Assembly: GCF_003991565.1 (NCBI RefSeq)
Contig: NZ_CP032819.1
Location: forward strand, 1,054,001-1,118,000
Source: Butyricimonas faecalis
GTDB lineage: Bacteria; Bacteroidota; Bacteroidia; Bacteroidales; Marinifilaceae
Direction: 5' to 3'
Length of the DNA: 64,000 nt
The notes under the pieces were generated by a model. The model had not been told where the DNA came from, made no database searches, and worked only from the letters and a program-made list of their open reading frames with translations. The stretch's first letter is position 1; every line of letters starts with the position of its first letter. Below, in pieces: positions 1 to 9,577 of this stretch. The translations under genes and the position numbers were made by a program.

Positions 1-838
1 TCCAATCTCTCGAATCCCGCTTCCCAATCAACATGGTCAATGCCTCGACATCTCCTTTAGTCGTGATCATCAGCAAACAGTCTCCTTCTTTTACGATCGT
101 GTCGGAGGCCGGAATAATCACCTTCTCATCCCTCCACAAGCGGGAGACCACGAACCTTTTTGACGATTGCTGAGCAATCTCCTTGATTGTCTTACCGAAC
201 ACCCCGGGATTGCTCGCGAGAAATCCCATGACCACTGTTTTCTTGTGGCTATTTTCATCACCTTTTTTGAAAAATATACTGGAAGCTAAAAGTTTACGCA
301 CAAAAATAATGGCAAAAATCACGCCTACCACCCCCAACGGGTAAGTCACGGCACACCCCAATGCCAAATCCGACGCGGGATCATTCAACTGTTTCAACGT
401 TTGCTGTGCCGCACCCAAAGCGGGCGTATTCGTCACCGCACCATTTAGGATTCCTACCATATCGGGCAAGGATACTCCCGTGGTCCAATGAAATCCCAAG
501 GTCATCACGATTCCCAATAAAACCACCAGCATGGCCAACATATTCAGTTTCAATCCCCCTTTTCCCAAAGAAGAGAAAAAACCGGGTCCCACCTGCACAC
601 CCAAGGCATACACGAAAATAATCAGCCCGAAGCTCTCCGCGTAATTCAACATCTGCGGATCGATCGACAAACCGAAATGCCCTGCCATGATACCCACGAA
701 AAACACGAAAGTTACTCCCAACGACACGCCCCATATACTGATTTTCCCTAAAACCAGCCCCACTGCAGAGATCAGTGAAATCACTATTACGGCCTGAATC
801 ACTGAATGTTCTGTTAATAAACTAGTCAACCATTCCAT
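1..838 (-). CDS. YidE/AspT-type membrane transporter (partial, C-terminal end outside window)
   Basis: The reading frame is open to the window edge, so only about 279 N-terminal residues are seen. It starts at the ATG complementary to 836-838. Several hydrophobic segments fill the first 190 residues, including a stretch with the motif LGVTFVFFVGIMAGHFGL and a glycine-rich TGVSLPDMVGILNGAVTNTP segment. A soluble part follows (about residues 205-279, with KTIKEIAQQSSKRFVVSRL) and resembles a TrkA-C regulatory domain. This order is the half-repeat of the aspartate:alanine exchanger family (YidE/YbjL/AspT), which are inner-membrane transporters of about 550 residues. The substrate cannot be read from the sequence. 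It is divergent from the sigma factor gene at 949. Confidence 0.8.
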   Translation of the reverse strand, partial: MEWLTSLLTEHSVIQAVIVISLISAVGLVLGKISIWGVSLGVTFVFFVGIMAGHFGLSIDPQMLNYAESFGLIIFVYALGVQVGPGFFSSLGKGGLKLNMLAMLVVLLGIVMTLGFHWTTGVSLPDMVGILNGAVTNTPALGAAQQTLKQLNDPASDLALGCAVTYPLGVVGVIFAIIFVRKLLASSIFFKKGDENSHKKTVVMGFLASNPGVFGKTIKEIAQQSSKRFVVSRLWRDEKVIIPASDTIVKEGDCLLMITTKGDVEALTMLIGKRDSRDW

Positions 839-897
839 AATTTTATCTTTGAGCGCCAAAATTAATTAAAAAAACAGGAATACGTATCGGGAGCTAT

Positions 898-928
898 TTT
901 GTTTTTAATCTCACTTTTCCTAACTTTG
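898..928 (+). promoter_or_regulatory. Bacteroidota-type promoter of the ECF sigma gene
   Basis: TAACTTTG at 921-928 matches the TAnnTTTG -7 element of the Bacteroides primary sigma factor. TTTG at 898-901 sits 19 bases upstream as the -33 element. The expected start is near 935, leaving a short leader before the ATG at 949. This is one of few places in the window where both elements are present. Confidence 0.65.
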
Positions 929-948
929 CGAACAATCAAAGTCGGATT

Positions 949-1506
949 ATGGAACGTGTGCAAGATAATAAACAGTGTAGCCGGGTGTTTGAACAATTAT
1001 TCAAGCAACACTATCGTACCCTATGTTTCTATACCATGAGTTTAGTAAACGATTTGGATGCCTCCAAAGACATTGTACACGACGTGTTCCTCAGTTTGTG
1101 GAATCACCGGAGCACCATTGATTTCTCCCGTCCCGTGTACCCTTACTTGTTAAGCCTCACCCGCAACCGGGCATTGAATTACCTGGAACATAAAAAGATT
1201 CAGAATAACCACGCGCGACAACACCTTGCCGACGACCCGACGTACACGCTATCGGATGATCCCACCCGGGAAGAATTATTGGAACGCATCCTGAGCCGCA
1301 TCGAACGCCTCCCCGAACGCTGCTCGCAAGTGATGAAACTCAGTTTTATCGAATGTAAAAAATATAAAGAGATTGCCGAAGAGTTAAACATTTCGGTGAA
1401 TACCGTAAAGACTCACATCACCACAGGCTTGAAAACATTGCGGGATGAATTTCCCACTTCTCTGCTGTTACTTTTACTCGCGAATCAAAACAGACATGCC
1501 GACTGA
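949..1506 (+). CDS. RNA polymerase ECF sigma-70 factor
   Basis: A 185-residue protein with the two-domain ECF layout. Sigma region 2 covers about residues 13-80 (FEQLFKQHYRTLCFYTM, then DIVHDVFLSLWNHR). Region 4 is a helix-turn-helix at about residues 115-165 (LPERCSQVMKLSFIE, YKEIAEELNISVNTVKTHI). In Bacteroidota such factors usually pair with a FecR anti-sigma gene just downstream and drive a SusC/SusD operon. Here the likely FecR lies 3.2 kb away at 4703 on the same strand, with three opposite-strand genes between. The stop codon directly abuts the end of the convergent gene at 1507. Pairing with that FecR is inferred from proximity only. Confidence 0.93.
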   Translation: MERVQDNKQCSRVFEQLFKQHYRTLCFYTMSLVNDLDASKDIVHDVFLSLWNHRSTIDFSRPVYPYLLSLTRNRALNYLEHKKIQNNHARQHLADDPTYTLSDDPTREELLERILSRIERLPERCSQVMKLSFIECKKYKEIAEELNISVNTVKTHITTGLKTLRDEFPTSLLLLLLANQNRHAD

Positions 1507-2562
1507 TCAGTCATTCTTCCCGTTATGAAATATTCTAAACCTTTCTTTTGCCTTATCGAGTTCCCCCTCATCGACATTTATTCCCGGAATAAAGAATGAA
1601 GATTCGAGTCCGAATGGCTTCTTTTTAGCAGACTTATTCCAATTTCCGACAATTTTCCCATTATATAGAATTACCAGATAGAAAATGCCAAAGGAATTAA
1701 AAGCTTTCCTGTAATACTCCGGCTCCAAAGCCATCGAACGATCTTTATAACTAATGAGATATTCGTCATACGAAGGCAACAAGTGTAGAACTCGTTTTGT
1801 CCGTGCCTTCCTCGCGCACGATTCATGAATTAACCAGTCCGTCTCGCCTATTTTTTCCGTGATCAGTTCCGAATCGATCAACCCGACCGCTTGTTTGGCT
1901 TCTGTTATAGACAACCCCGACCACCAGATAAAATCCTGTAAACTAGCAGGGGAATGACTCCTGAAATATTTTATTGCCAATTTTGCCAAAGCCTCTTCCT
2001 TGTGCAACTCTTTCATTGGAGGAACCCGTTCATCCAGTAAAGCGTAAGTCCGCTTACTCCCTTTGTCCACGCCATTGCAAACAAGCCCGTCTACTTCGGC
2101 TCGCCCTAAAAGATATTTCACTAAATCATCTCCCACGATAACTCCTGCCCGATTCAATTCCTCCCCAATTTCCTGCCGGGTCAAATATCTATTTCCCTCC
2201 AAGGCCCTTACGATTACATCATGGCTCCTGATATATAATTCCTCCGATATTCCGTGATTTTTCCAATACGAATCGTACGCCAATTTTACCCGCTTGGCCG
2301 ATAGTTTCAACATCCATCGAATATCCTCTGCCACCACCAGATGCCAAGTCGGACGCAACACGTGAGTCCTCAATATCTCCCCCTTTTCCAAAGCCATCTC
2401 CACTTTCCGAATGTCCGGTTTCTTCAACCGCAAGCCCACGGCCCACTTCGCCATATTATATTCCTGTCCCTGCAAAGCACCCATCCATGCCACAAGTTCC
2501 TTGGGATTATCAAAAGCCGGGTTCACCAACTGCTGGCTCCTTAAACGAATATCTGTAATCAT
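1507..2562 (-). CDS. Winged-helix protein of the AlkZ/YcaQ family (HTH_42), probable DNA glycosylase
   Basis: A 351-residue protein related to the HTH_42 superfamily (E. coli YcaQ/AlkX, Streptomyces AlkZ), which unhooks alkylated or crosslinked bases from DNA. The N-terminal motif LQGQEYNMAKWAVGLR carries Q31-x-Q33, the catalytic QxQ pair of the AlkZ subfamily (the AlkX subfamily has QxD). Winged-helix segments follow (RQEIGEELNRAG near residue 130), then a C-terminal beta-rich part (LLPSYDEYLISYKDR, VGNWNKSAKKK). The start was taken at the ATG complementary to 2560-2562. It is convergent with the sigma gene with no gap and stands alone upstream. Activity is inferred from the motif. Confidence 0.85.
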   Translation of the reverse strand: MITDIRLRSQQLVNPAFDNPKELVAWMGALQGQEYNMAKWAVGLRLKKPDIRKVEMALEKGEILRTHVLRPTWHLVVAEDIRWMLKLSAKRVKLAYDSYWKNHGISEELYIRSHDVIVRALEGNRYLTRQEIGEELNRAGVIVGDDLVKYLLGRAEVDGLVCNGVDKGSKRTYALLDERVPPMKELHKEEALAKLAIKYFRSHSPASLQDFIWWSGLSITEAKQAVGLIDSELITEKIGETDWLIHESCARKARTKRVLHLLPSYDEYLISYKDRSMALEPEYYRKAFNSFGIFYLVILYNGKIVGNWNKSAKKKPFGLESSFFIPGINVDEGELDKAKERFRIFHNGKND

Positions 2563-2649
2563 ATATTTGCATTTTTTAGGACATTCTCGTTCATTTTTTT
2601 CAAAGATACAAAGAATGTCCTAAAAAAATAGCAGATCGGGGAATAACCA

Positions 2650-3480
2650 TCATTTGGTCTGTTCGAGTTGATCGTACTCTTCATCCGTAACCGGTTCGAG
2701 CCATTCGTTGGAGGTTTTCTCCCCGGGAACCTCGAAGGCCAAATGAGCGAACCAACTGTCAGCGGCTGCCCCGTGCCAATGTTTCACGTTAGCAGGAATA
2801 TGGATGACCGTACCGGGCAGGATTTCCACGGGAGCCTTACCTTCTTCCTGATACCAACCACGTCCGGCAACACCGATAAGCATTTGCCCACCACCTTTCG
2901 TTGCACGATGGATGTGCCAATTATTGCGGCAACGAGGTTCAAACGTAACATTGGAAATCGCAACTTGCTCGCGAGAAACCGGAGCGAGGTAACTATTCCC
3001 GATAAAATACTTCGCGTATGCCGTATTCGGCTCGCCGATAGGGAAAATCATTTCACGCTGGAAGGCAGCCTTGGCATCATTACCGGTCGTGTCTTCCGCC
3101 CATACTCCCTTGGCCAAATTAAACGCAGCCCACGCCTTCGGCCAACCGGCATAAAAGCCTATATGGGTGATAATCTCGGCAATTTCAGTACGGGTGATTC
3201 CGTTCTTTTTTGCCGATTGAAGATGATAAACAAGCGAGTTGTCCGTAATTCCCTGGCTGATAAGGGAAGTAATGGTTACTAAACTACGGTCACGCAGACC
3301 CAGTTTGTCGGTTCGACTCCAAACTTCACCAAAAAGGACATCATCATTGAGTTCCGCGAATTTAGGGGCAAACTCTCCAAGTTTATCACGCCCAGCCGTC
3401 TGTACGATCTTTTCTTGTGCCATAACATTGAACGTTAAAATACTGAATACTGAAAATAAGAGAAATTTATTCATCATCAT
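2650..3480 (-). CDS. Exported carboxymuconolactone decarboxylase-like / cupin fusion protein
   Basis: A 276-residue protein that begins with a Sec signal peptide (about 22 residues, ending MAQEK). Residues about 30-130 form a carboxymuconolactone decarboxylase/AhpD-like helical domain (FGEVWSRTDKLGLRDRSLV, EIAEIITHIGFYAGWPKAW). Residues about 165-255 form a cupin (RCRNNWHIHRATKGGGQ, LPGTVIHIPANVKHWHGA), with histidines placed to bind a metal. The typical redox CxxC of AhpD is not visible. It follows the gene at 3485-4492 by only 4 bases, so the two are one operon. The predicted export is unusual for a family normally active in the cytoplasm. The substrate is unknown. Confidence 0.88.
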   Translation of the reverse strand: MMMNKFLLFSVFSILTFNVMAQEKIVQTAGRDKLGEFAPKFAELNDDVLFGEVWSRTDKLGLRDRSLVTITSLISQGITDNSLVYHLQSAKKNGITRTEIAEIITHIGFYAGWPKAWAAFNLAKGVWAEDTTGNDAKAAFQREMIFPIGEPNTAYAKYFIGNSYLAPVSREQVAISNVTFEPRCRNNWHIHRATKGGGQMLIGVAGRGWYQEEGKAPVEILPGTVIHIPANVKHWHGAAADSWFAHLAFEVPGEKTSNEWLEPVTDEEYDQLEQTK

Positions 3481-3484
3481 TTAT

Positions 3485-4492
3485 TTATTGAATAAAGTTA
3501 TTGATTTGGTTGGCAGGGTTAAGGGGTGTCTGGTCAGAGAGAGTTAATCTCTTGACCATGTGCAGTGTTCCCTGTTTGTACTTTTGAAAATGTTCCGACG
3601 CGATATGTAACTCGTAAGCCTTTTGACTTGCATAGGTTTCGAGAATGGTTACCATGCAGGGATTTTCCTTTTCGCTGACAGCATACATGGTCAATACCCC
3701 CGGTTCGGTACGCAGAGAGACTTCGCCTACTTCGGTCGCGTACTTCATATACTCCTCAAGGTACTCCGGATAGACCTCTATTTTTGACAGGCGTACGATA
3801 CCATCGGCTGCCATCGGTTGTTTGGCACACATACCGGGTTTCTTATCCAGATTCAAACACTTACCGATGACTTCTCCCGTGGCAAGGTAAGAGTAAGTCG
3901 GAAATTCAAACAACACGGGTTTTAACCGAGTGTAGTCGAGTTTACCGTTATGATCAAGCACATCGGGAGTTGCATAGGTATTGACCACCGTGCAGATAAA
4001 ATTATCGAAACCTTCAGTTTCATAAATATCCACCACGTTACATTCCATCGTTAAAGGCGACACATCGATCACAGGCGAACCATTCTCCCCGATATGATAG
4101 GCGAAGACACCAGACTTATCAACCGTCTTCCCGCTCACGCTTCCCACGTAATCCGCTTGAGGCAGCATTTCACGACTGACAAGATTAATGGAGAGCTTTT
4201 TCAATTCTTTGATTCCCTGATTAGAATAATGCCGTTTACTCATACTCACGAGTATACGATCGTGACCGATAATACCCGTGTGTGCGACAAGAAGCCAATT
4301 TACTTTTCCTTCCACCTTTGTTCCAACCACCGTCATCGGCTTCGGATAGAGAGCCAACAGGCTTCCGAGATTTTTCTTTTCTATTTCCATGATATTAGGT
4401 TGATTCGCGTTCTCTTTTACTGCCGAGTTGCATGACAACATGACAAGTAATACAAAACTCGATATTATTTTCAAAATGTTTCTCCTATCCAT
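3485..4492 (-). CDS. Lipoprotein with flavin reductase-like and antibiotic biosynthesis monooxygenase (ABM) domains
   Basis: A 335-residue protein with a lipoprotein signal (SSFVLLVMLSCNSAVK; lipid-modified Cys near residue 21). Residues about 45-215 look like a flavin reductase/FMN-binding split barrel (PKPMTVVGTKVEGKVNWLLV, ISMSKRHYSN). Residues about 232-320 look like an ABM dimeric alpha-beta barrel (IVRLSKIEVYPEYLEEYMKY, TEPGVLTMYAVSEKENP). It is first in a two-gene operon with the carboxymuconolactone-cupin fusion. Together they suggest a small redox module outside the cytoplasm, handling an aromatic or quinone-like compound; that role is inference. Its promoter lies in the 210-bp divergent gap before fecR. 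Confidence 0.82.
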   Translation of the reverse strand: MDRRNILKIISSFVLLVMLSCNSAVKENANQPNIMEIEKKNLGSLLALYPKPMTVVGTKVEGKVNWLLVAHTGIIGHDRILVSMSKRHYSNQGIKELKKLSINLVSREMLPQADYVGSVSGKTVDKSGVFAYHIGENGSPVIDVSPLTMECNVVDIYETEGFDNFICTVVNTYATPDVLDHNGKLDYTRLKPVLFEFPTYSYLATGEVIGKCLNLDKKPGMCAKQPMAADGIVRLSKIEVYPEYLEEYMKYATEVGEVSLRTEPGVLTMYAVSEKENPCMVTILETYASQKAYELHIASEHFQKYKQGTLHMVKRLTLSDQTPLNPANQINNFIQ

Positions 4493-4702
4493 AATTTGTG
4501 ACCTTTTACTATTAAATTTCTGATGACAAATTTATGACAATAAAACAAATGGGGTTGTATATAATTTACGGATATTCATACCTAAATCCTCGATTCTGTT
4601 CGGGGGAATATTTTGAGGGTGGTATTTTTCAAAAAAATATCATTTCCCACTCACCCATTTTTCAACCTCACCTGTGTATATAGTGTAAAAAGATAAAACC
4701 AG

Positions 4703-5923
4703 ATGCAAATGGAAGAAAAACTAGATAAAATAGAATTTATACTGGAACACTTTCGAGAGCCGGAACGATTACTGGAAGAGGAGTTCATGAACTGGTTGCA
4801 AGAGGAGGGGAATAAACACCTGTTCGAGGAAGTGGTCACAAACCGAATGGCATTCTTAGAGAAAGAATACGGTCAACAAGTGAAACCCGAACAGGAATGG
4901 CAAAAATTATGGCAGCAAATACAAAAAGATTTTCATACTCCTACACCGGAAAAGCGGAAAACCACCCGAAGGGTATGGTATTCAGTGGCAGCAGGGGTAT
5001 GCATGCTGATGGCCCTAGCCGGAGGAATGTTACTGCAACAAGGGAAAGAGAAAAAATCAGTTTCCCCCATGACACCCATTGAACATGTAGGGAAACGAAG
5101 CGCTCAATTGATCGTTTCCACGGGAGAAGTTCTTGACTTGTCACAAGAAGAGATTTACCAAAAGGCCGTGGACGGGACGTTGATCACAAACGACACGCTA
5201 AAACTGCTTTCTTATCAAAGCGATGCAGGAAAAACAGACTTGACCGAAACTAATGTCCCGGAAAAGATAAACAAAGAAACCACGTATCACACGTTACGTG
5301 TTCCCGCCGGAGCTGACTACCAAGTAACACTGGCTGACGGGACAAAAGTATGGCTGAACTGTGAGTCAACTTTACGGTATCCCGTGGAATTCGGGGATGA
5401 AAAACGAGAAGTGTACCTGGACGGAGAAGGGTATTTTGAAGTAAACAAAGCCACGGAGTGGCCATTTATCGTCAACACGGAACAAATGCGAGTAAAAGTT
5501 ACCGGTACAAAGTTTAACGTGAAATCTTACTCTACCGAACTCATCGTGCATACCACTCTCGTCGAAGGCTCTGTATGGGCTTACGCCGATCAGACGCAAG
5601 TGCAATTAACCCCGTCCGAACAATTCCGATATGACAAGGAAACCGGGATGACTTCGGTGCAAAAGGTCGACACGGAACTCTACACGGGTTGGATTGAAGG
5701 TATGTTCGTATTCCGGAATCAACGCCTGGAAGACGTGATGAACGACCTCGCACGTTGGTATAACATGACCATATTTTATTCCACGGCAGAAGCCAAGGAA
5801 ATCCGAATCTCCACGAACCTAAACAGATACAAAAATATAGATGATCTACTGGAAATTATCAATGAAAGTGGTAAAGTGGTTGTCGCCCGCAAGGACAATA
5901 CCATAACCATCCACGCCCGATAA
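4703..5923 (+). CDS. FecR-family anti-sigma factor
   Basis: A 406-residue single-pass inner-membrane protein. Residues 1-90 are the cytoplasmic, sigma-binding part. One hydrophobic segment lies at about residues 93-111 (WYSVAAGVCMLMALAGGMLL). The periplasmic FecR domain covers about residues 195-295 (TLRVPAGADYQVTLADGTKV, LDGEGYFEVNKATEWPF). A C-terminal DUF4974 domain (about 335-405, MFVFRNQRLEDVMNDLARWY) is the part that contacts the STN domain of the cognate SusC. An ATG two codons downstream is an alternative start. It is followed by susC after 78 bases that contain a hairpin. It probably regulates the sigma factor at 949. Confidence 0.93.
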   Translation: MQMEEKLDKIEFILEHFREPERLLEEEFMNWLQEEGNKHLFEEVVTNRMAFLEKEYGQQVKPEQEWQKLWQQIQKDFHTPTPEKRKTTRRVWYSVAAGVCMLMALAGGMLLQQGKEKKSVSPMTPIEHVGKRSAQLIVSTGEVLDLSQEEIYQKAVDGTLITNDTLKLLSYQSDAGKTDLTETNVPEKINKETTYHTLRVPAGADYQVTLADGTKVWLNCESTLRYPVEFGDEKREVYLDGEGYFEVNKATEWPFIVNTEQMRVKVTGTKFNVKSYSTELIVHTTLVEGSVWAYADQTQVQLTPSEQFRYDKETGMTSVQKVDTELYTGWIEGMFVFRNQRLEDVMNDLARWYNMTIFYSTAEAKEIRISTNLNRYKNIDDLLEIINESGKVVVARKDNTITIHAR

Positions 5924-5930
5924 TAAAGAA

Positions 5931-5964
5931 AGGATCGGGGCCTGCGCCAACATTTCCCGATCCT
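5931..5964 (+). terminator. Hairpin between fecR and susC
   Basis: AGGATCGGG (5931-5939) pairs with CCCGATCCT (5956-5964), a 9-bp stem with a 16-base loop. No long T-run follows, so it may attenuate transcription or stabilise the ends of processed mRNA rather than terminate fully between the regulator and the much more abundant receptor. Confidence 0.5.
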
Positions 5965-6001
5965 CTGTATTAATTAGTTATAATTAAAACATTTCAAAGG
6001 T

Positions 6002-9000
6002 ATGAAAAAAAGATGGAAGAGTAATTTTCCGTTAGGGAGAAAATTACAAAAAATTTTTAGATGTATGAAATTAACCTTTCTACTACTCACGTGCTTTGTC
6101 GTTCAGACTTTTGCAGGCCTGAATGCACAAACTGTCACGATTAAAAAACAAAATGCGTCACTGGAAGAAGTGATTTGGGAGTTAAAGCAGCAGACTCGAT
6201 TCACGTTTATGTACAACAATGAAGATATCGCCCGAATAAAAGGGATCGATTTGAATGAAAAAGAAGTAGACGTGGAGGAGATTTTGCGAAAGTGCTTGCA
6301 AAACACCAACTTGGAATATGTTGTGTTAAACAATGCCATTGTCATTAAACTCAAAATGAACACGTCGGACGAAAAAAAGTCTATCACGCTAAAAGGTTGG
6401 GTTTACGACAAGAAAAAAGAACCCATTCCGGGAGTGACGGTCAAACTGACCGATATCAACCTAGGAACGGCTACCAACAACAAGGGATGGTTCTCTCTTT
6501 CACTCCCGCTAACCAAAGGAACACTGGAATTTTCTTTCGTGGGCTTTAAAACCCAGAAAATAAATTTCACGGAAAGAACAGATACATTACGAATCATTTT
6601 GGAAGAAGATGTACAAACACTGGATGAAACCGTGGTTGTCGCCTATGGAACAACCACTCGTCGGAAAGCCACCGGAGCTGTTTCCGTGGTAAAGGCTGAA
6701 GAATTCAAGGGTATACCTTCTGCCAACATCGCCAATCTTTTACAAGGTCGTGTAGCCGGGCTGGATATTACGAATCTTTCCGGGGCTCCCGGTGGTGGTG
6801 ACGTGGCCATTACTGTCAGAGGATACAACTCATTGGATGTAGAAGCCGGACGGAGATTCTCAAATCCGCTATGGGTAATCGATGGAGTACCTTTAAACAC
6901 GTTCACATCCCCGATCACGGGAACCAATTTACTCTCCGACTTGAACCCGGACATGATCGAGTCCATACAAATATTGAAAGATGCTTCTTCGGCTGCCATA
7001 TACGGCTCAAGAGCAGCTAACGGGGTTATCATCGTTACTACTAAAAAAGGAAGACAAAACCAAGATGCCACCTTTTCCGTGAATTTTTCAGAAACATGGA
7101 GTATTCTCCCGGAATATCCGGCCCTGACAACAGGACGAGCAGAAAGATTGTTACGCTTGAAAAGTACGGAAAATAACTTCAGAGCCTATCTGGATGAGAA
7201 AACCAACAGTTACAAATATCCCCAAAGTCTGGCAGAACAATACGAGCATGCCCAAAGTTCATATAATGGTTTCTGGTATCCGGACAAAAACACTATGCCG
7301 AGAGGAAACGGGAGCATGTACCAAGATAGCTTGAATGCATTCTATAATCACTCCACGAATTACTTCCCTATCTATTTTGAAACGGGCAAGGTCACGAATG
7401 CCAATATACAAGCGTATGGCGGTAGCGAGCGAATCACGTACGGTATCGGGTTGGGATACTACAATGAAACTGGTGTTTTTAAAGGTACCGGATTCAAACG
7501 AATCGATTTAAATTCTAGCATGAACGTTATTCCTGTTCCCCGACTAAACGTTGACATTCGTTTCAATGCCTCACTGGCTCAAAAGAAAAGAGCATCATCC
7601 AGTGCCGACGACCACCTGCGTTACAGTGGGGCTTTAGTACCTATTGAAACCATCCCCGGAGAACCTTACAAACTTTCATCTTTACTACCCGGCGAAGAAT
7701 CTGTTGTGTGGCAGGAAGTTCTGAAAGCATACAAAGGAACGAAAGAAGCCAACCGAGCCATTCGTTTACGCAGTAATTTTCGTTTAGGATATGATATTAT
7801 CGACGGCTTGAACATTTCCAGCTCTCTAGCCGCAGACTATGCTATAAGCCGAAGAAATTATTTTTCCCCTTCGTACATTGCCAGCGACAACAACTCCATC
7901 TCTATCGGGGAAACAGGCATCAACCTGATGGTCCTGAATGAAAACCTGTTAAGTTATAAAAAAACACTTCATGAAGATCACAACATTGAATTTATGGCAG
8001 GTTTTTCCTATCAATATGACCAAGAAGAATACAACGGAGGATCAGCCCGAAAATCCCCAAGTGACAAAATTTACTATGCACCTTACGGTATGCCTGATCT
8101 TGAAACCGTTGGTTGGGGAGATTACACGGAAATCCGTGCCCTTAAAGATTACCAATCCGATATGCAGGAAAAAACACTGGTGTCCTACTTTGCTCGTTTG
8201 GAATACGGTTTCCGGGAAAAATACCTTTTTTCAGCCAGTATCAGGCGAGACGGAAGTTCCACCTTCGGGAAAAACAACCGCTGGGGAACCTTCCCATCCA
8301 TTGCCGCAGCATGGAGTTTCTCGGAAGAACCTCTCGTGAGAGATAATCTCGGATGGATCTCTTTTGGAAAAATTCGGGCTAGTTGGGGACGTTCCGGGAT
8401 GCACTTTTCCCAAAATTACTTGGCCCTGGGAATTATGAAAGTAGGAAGTACGTCTTACCTCGGAAATAGTTATATCCAACCACAATGGGGTGACGGGCTT
8501 TATAATGACAAATTATCCTGGGAAGAAACGGATCAGTACGATTTCGGGTTAGATTTGGATATGTTTGACCATCGTCTAGGAGTCACGATTGATTATTACT
8601 ACCGCTATACAGACAAATTACTGGATCGGGTTCGTTTACCCAGTGCCGGGATAAACACCGGCTATCAAATGCAATGGCAGAATGCAGCAGCCGTTTCCAA
8701 TGAAGGATTGGAAGTTATGGTCAAATATGAAATTTTCAGAAAACCCGATTTATATTGGAAAATATCTGTGAACGCCGCCCAGAACTGGAACCGGTTTGAA
8801 AAATCATATACCGGAAAAGATTTAGATGGGGTTCGAATAATTGGAAAATCACTAAACGGGATATACGCCTTGAAAACAGACGGATATGTAGACTATCAAG
8901 ATGAAGTCCCCATTTTTTACAATCAAATAGGTATAAAAGCACCTTTAGCTTCTGAAATGGGAAGTGCAACATTTTACAAACCGGGAGATTACAAATTTGT

Positions 9001-9574
9001 CGATGTGGATGGAAACCGCAAAATCACTGCTTTCGACGATGAAGTATATTGTGGAAGTGCCTTACCAAAAGTTTCCGGGGGAATCGTGAATGAGTTCCAA
9101 TGGAAAAACTTTGATGTAAACATCCTGTTAAGTTTCCAATTGGGACGACACATGTTGAACATGACTCAAACGAGATGTTTATCCAATTTTGGAGCGGCAG
9201 AATATCCGGCTATTGTCATGAATTTAAATAAAGTATCTTTTTGGGAGAAACCCGGAGACAACCCGGACTTCCCTAAATGGCAATATGACTGGAACACTTA
9301 TTTGTGGGGCGGACGATATGTCGATCGAAGAGTTGAAAAGGTAAACTGGCTGAAAATAAAAACAGTATCCATTGGTTACACTTTACCCAAAGCATGGATG
9401 AAGAAATACGGGCTGGACGAGTTGAGAATCTTTGCCAGCGGGGAAAATCTATGCACGTTCACCAATTACTCCGGTATTGAACCTGAAATCGTGGACATCC
9501 GCAATGGTGAAGACGTGGGAAGTTCCTACCCCTTAGCTCGTAAATTAACATTAGGTTTAACATTGAAATTTTAA
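6002..9574 (+). CDS. SusC/RagA-type TonB-dependent outer-membrane transporter with N-terminal STN domain
   Basis: A 1190-residue receptor. A long positively charged leader with a signal peptide ends near residue 43. An STN signalling domain follows (about 45-118, ASLEEVIWELKQQTRFTFMY), then a carboxypeptidase-D-like domain (about 128-212, LKGWVYDKKKEPIPGVTVKL). Next are the region typical of the TonB box (LDETVVVAYG), the plug (about 225-345, ANIANLLQGRVAGLDI, LKDASSAAIYGSRAANGVII), and the beta barrel ending in LTLGLTLKF. The STN domain signals to the FecR protein upstream. SusD follows directly. The substrate is not obvious, because no glycoside hydrolase or peptidase lies in the operon. 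Confidence 0.95.
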   Translation: MKKRWKSNFPLGRKLQKIFRCMKLTFLLLTCFVVQTFAGLNAQTVTIKKQNASLEEVIWELKQQTRFTFMYNNEDIARIKGIDLNEKEVDVEEILRKCLQNTNLEYVVLNNAIVIKLKMNTSDEKKSITLKGWVYDKKKEPIPGVTVKLTDINLGTATNNKGWFSLSLPLTKGTLEFSFVGFKTQKINFTERTDTLRIILEEDVQTLDETVVVAYGTTTRRKATGAVSVVKAEEFKGIPSANIANLLQGRVAGLDITNLSGAPGGGDVAITVRGYNSLDVEAGRRFSNPLWVIDGVPLNTFTSPITGTNLLSDLNPDMIESIQILKDASSAAIYGSRAANGVIIVTTKKGRQNQDATFSVNFSETWSILPEYPALTTGRAERLLRLKSTENNFRAYLDEKTNSYKYPQSLAEQYEHAQSSYNGFWYPDKNTMPRGNGSMYQDSLNAFYNHSTNYFPIYFETGKVTNANIQAYGGSERITYGIGLGYYNETGVFKGTGFKRIDLNSSMNVIPVPRLNVDIRFNASLAQKKRASSSADDHLRYSGALVPIETIPGEPYKLSSLLPGEESVVWQEVLKAYKGTKEANRAIRLRSNFRLGYDIIDGLNISSSLAADYAISRRNYFSPSYIASDNNSISIGETGINLMVLNENLLSYKKTLHEDHNIEFMAGFSYQYDQEEYNGGSARKSPSDKIYYAPYGMPDLETVGWGDYTEIRALKDYQSDMQEKTLVSYFARLEYGFREKYLFSASIRRDGSSTFGKNNRWGTFPSIAAAWSFSEEPLVRDNLGWISFGKIRASWGRSGMHFSQNYLALGIMKVGSTSYLGNSYIQPQWGDGLYNDKLSWEETDQYDFGLDLDMFDHRLGVTIDYYYRYTDKLLDRVRLPSAGINTGYQMQWQNAAAVSNEGLEVMVKYEIFRKPDLYWKISVNAAQNWNRFEKSYTGKDLDGVRIIGKSLNGIYALKTDGYVDYQDEVPIFYNQIGIKAPLASEMGSATFYKPGDYKFVDVDGNRKITAFDDEVYCGSALPKVSGGIVNEFQWKNFDVNILLSFQLGRHMLNMTQTRCLSNFGAAEYPAIVMNLNKVSFWEKPGDNPDFPKWQYDWNTYLWGGRYVDRRVEKVNWLKIKTVSIGYTLPKAWMKKYGLDELRIFASGENLCTFTNYSGIEPEIVDIRNGEDVGSSYPLARKLTLGLTLKF

Positions 9575-9577
9575 GTG

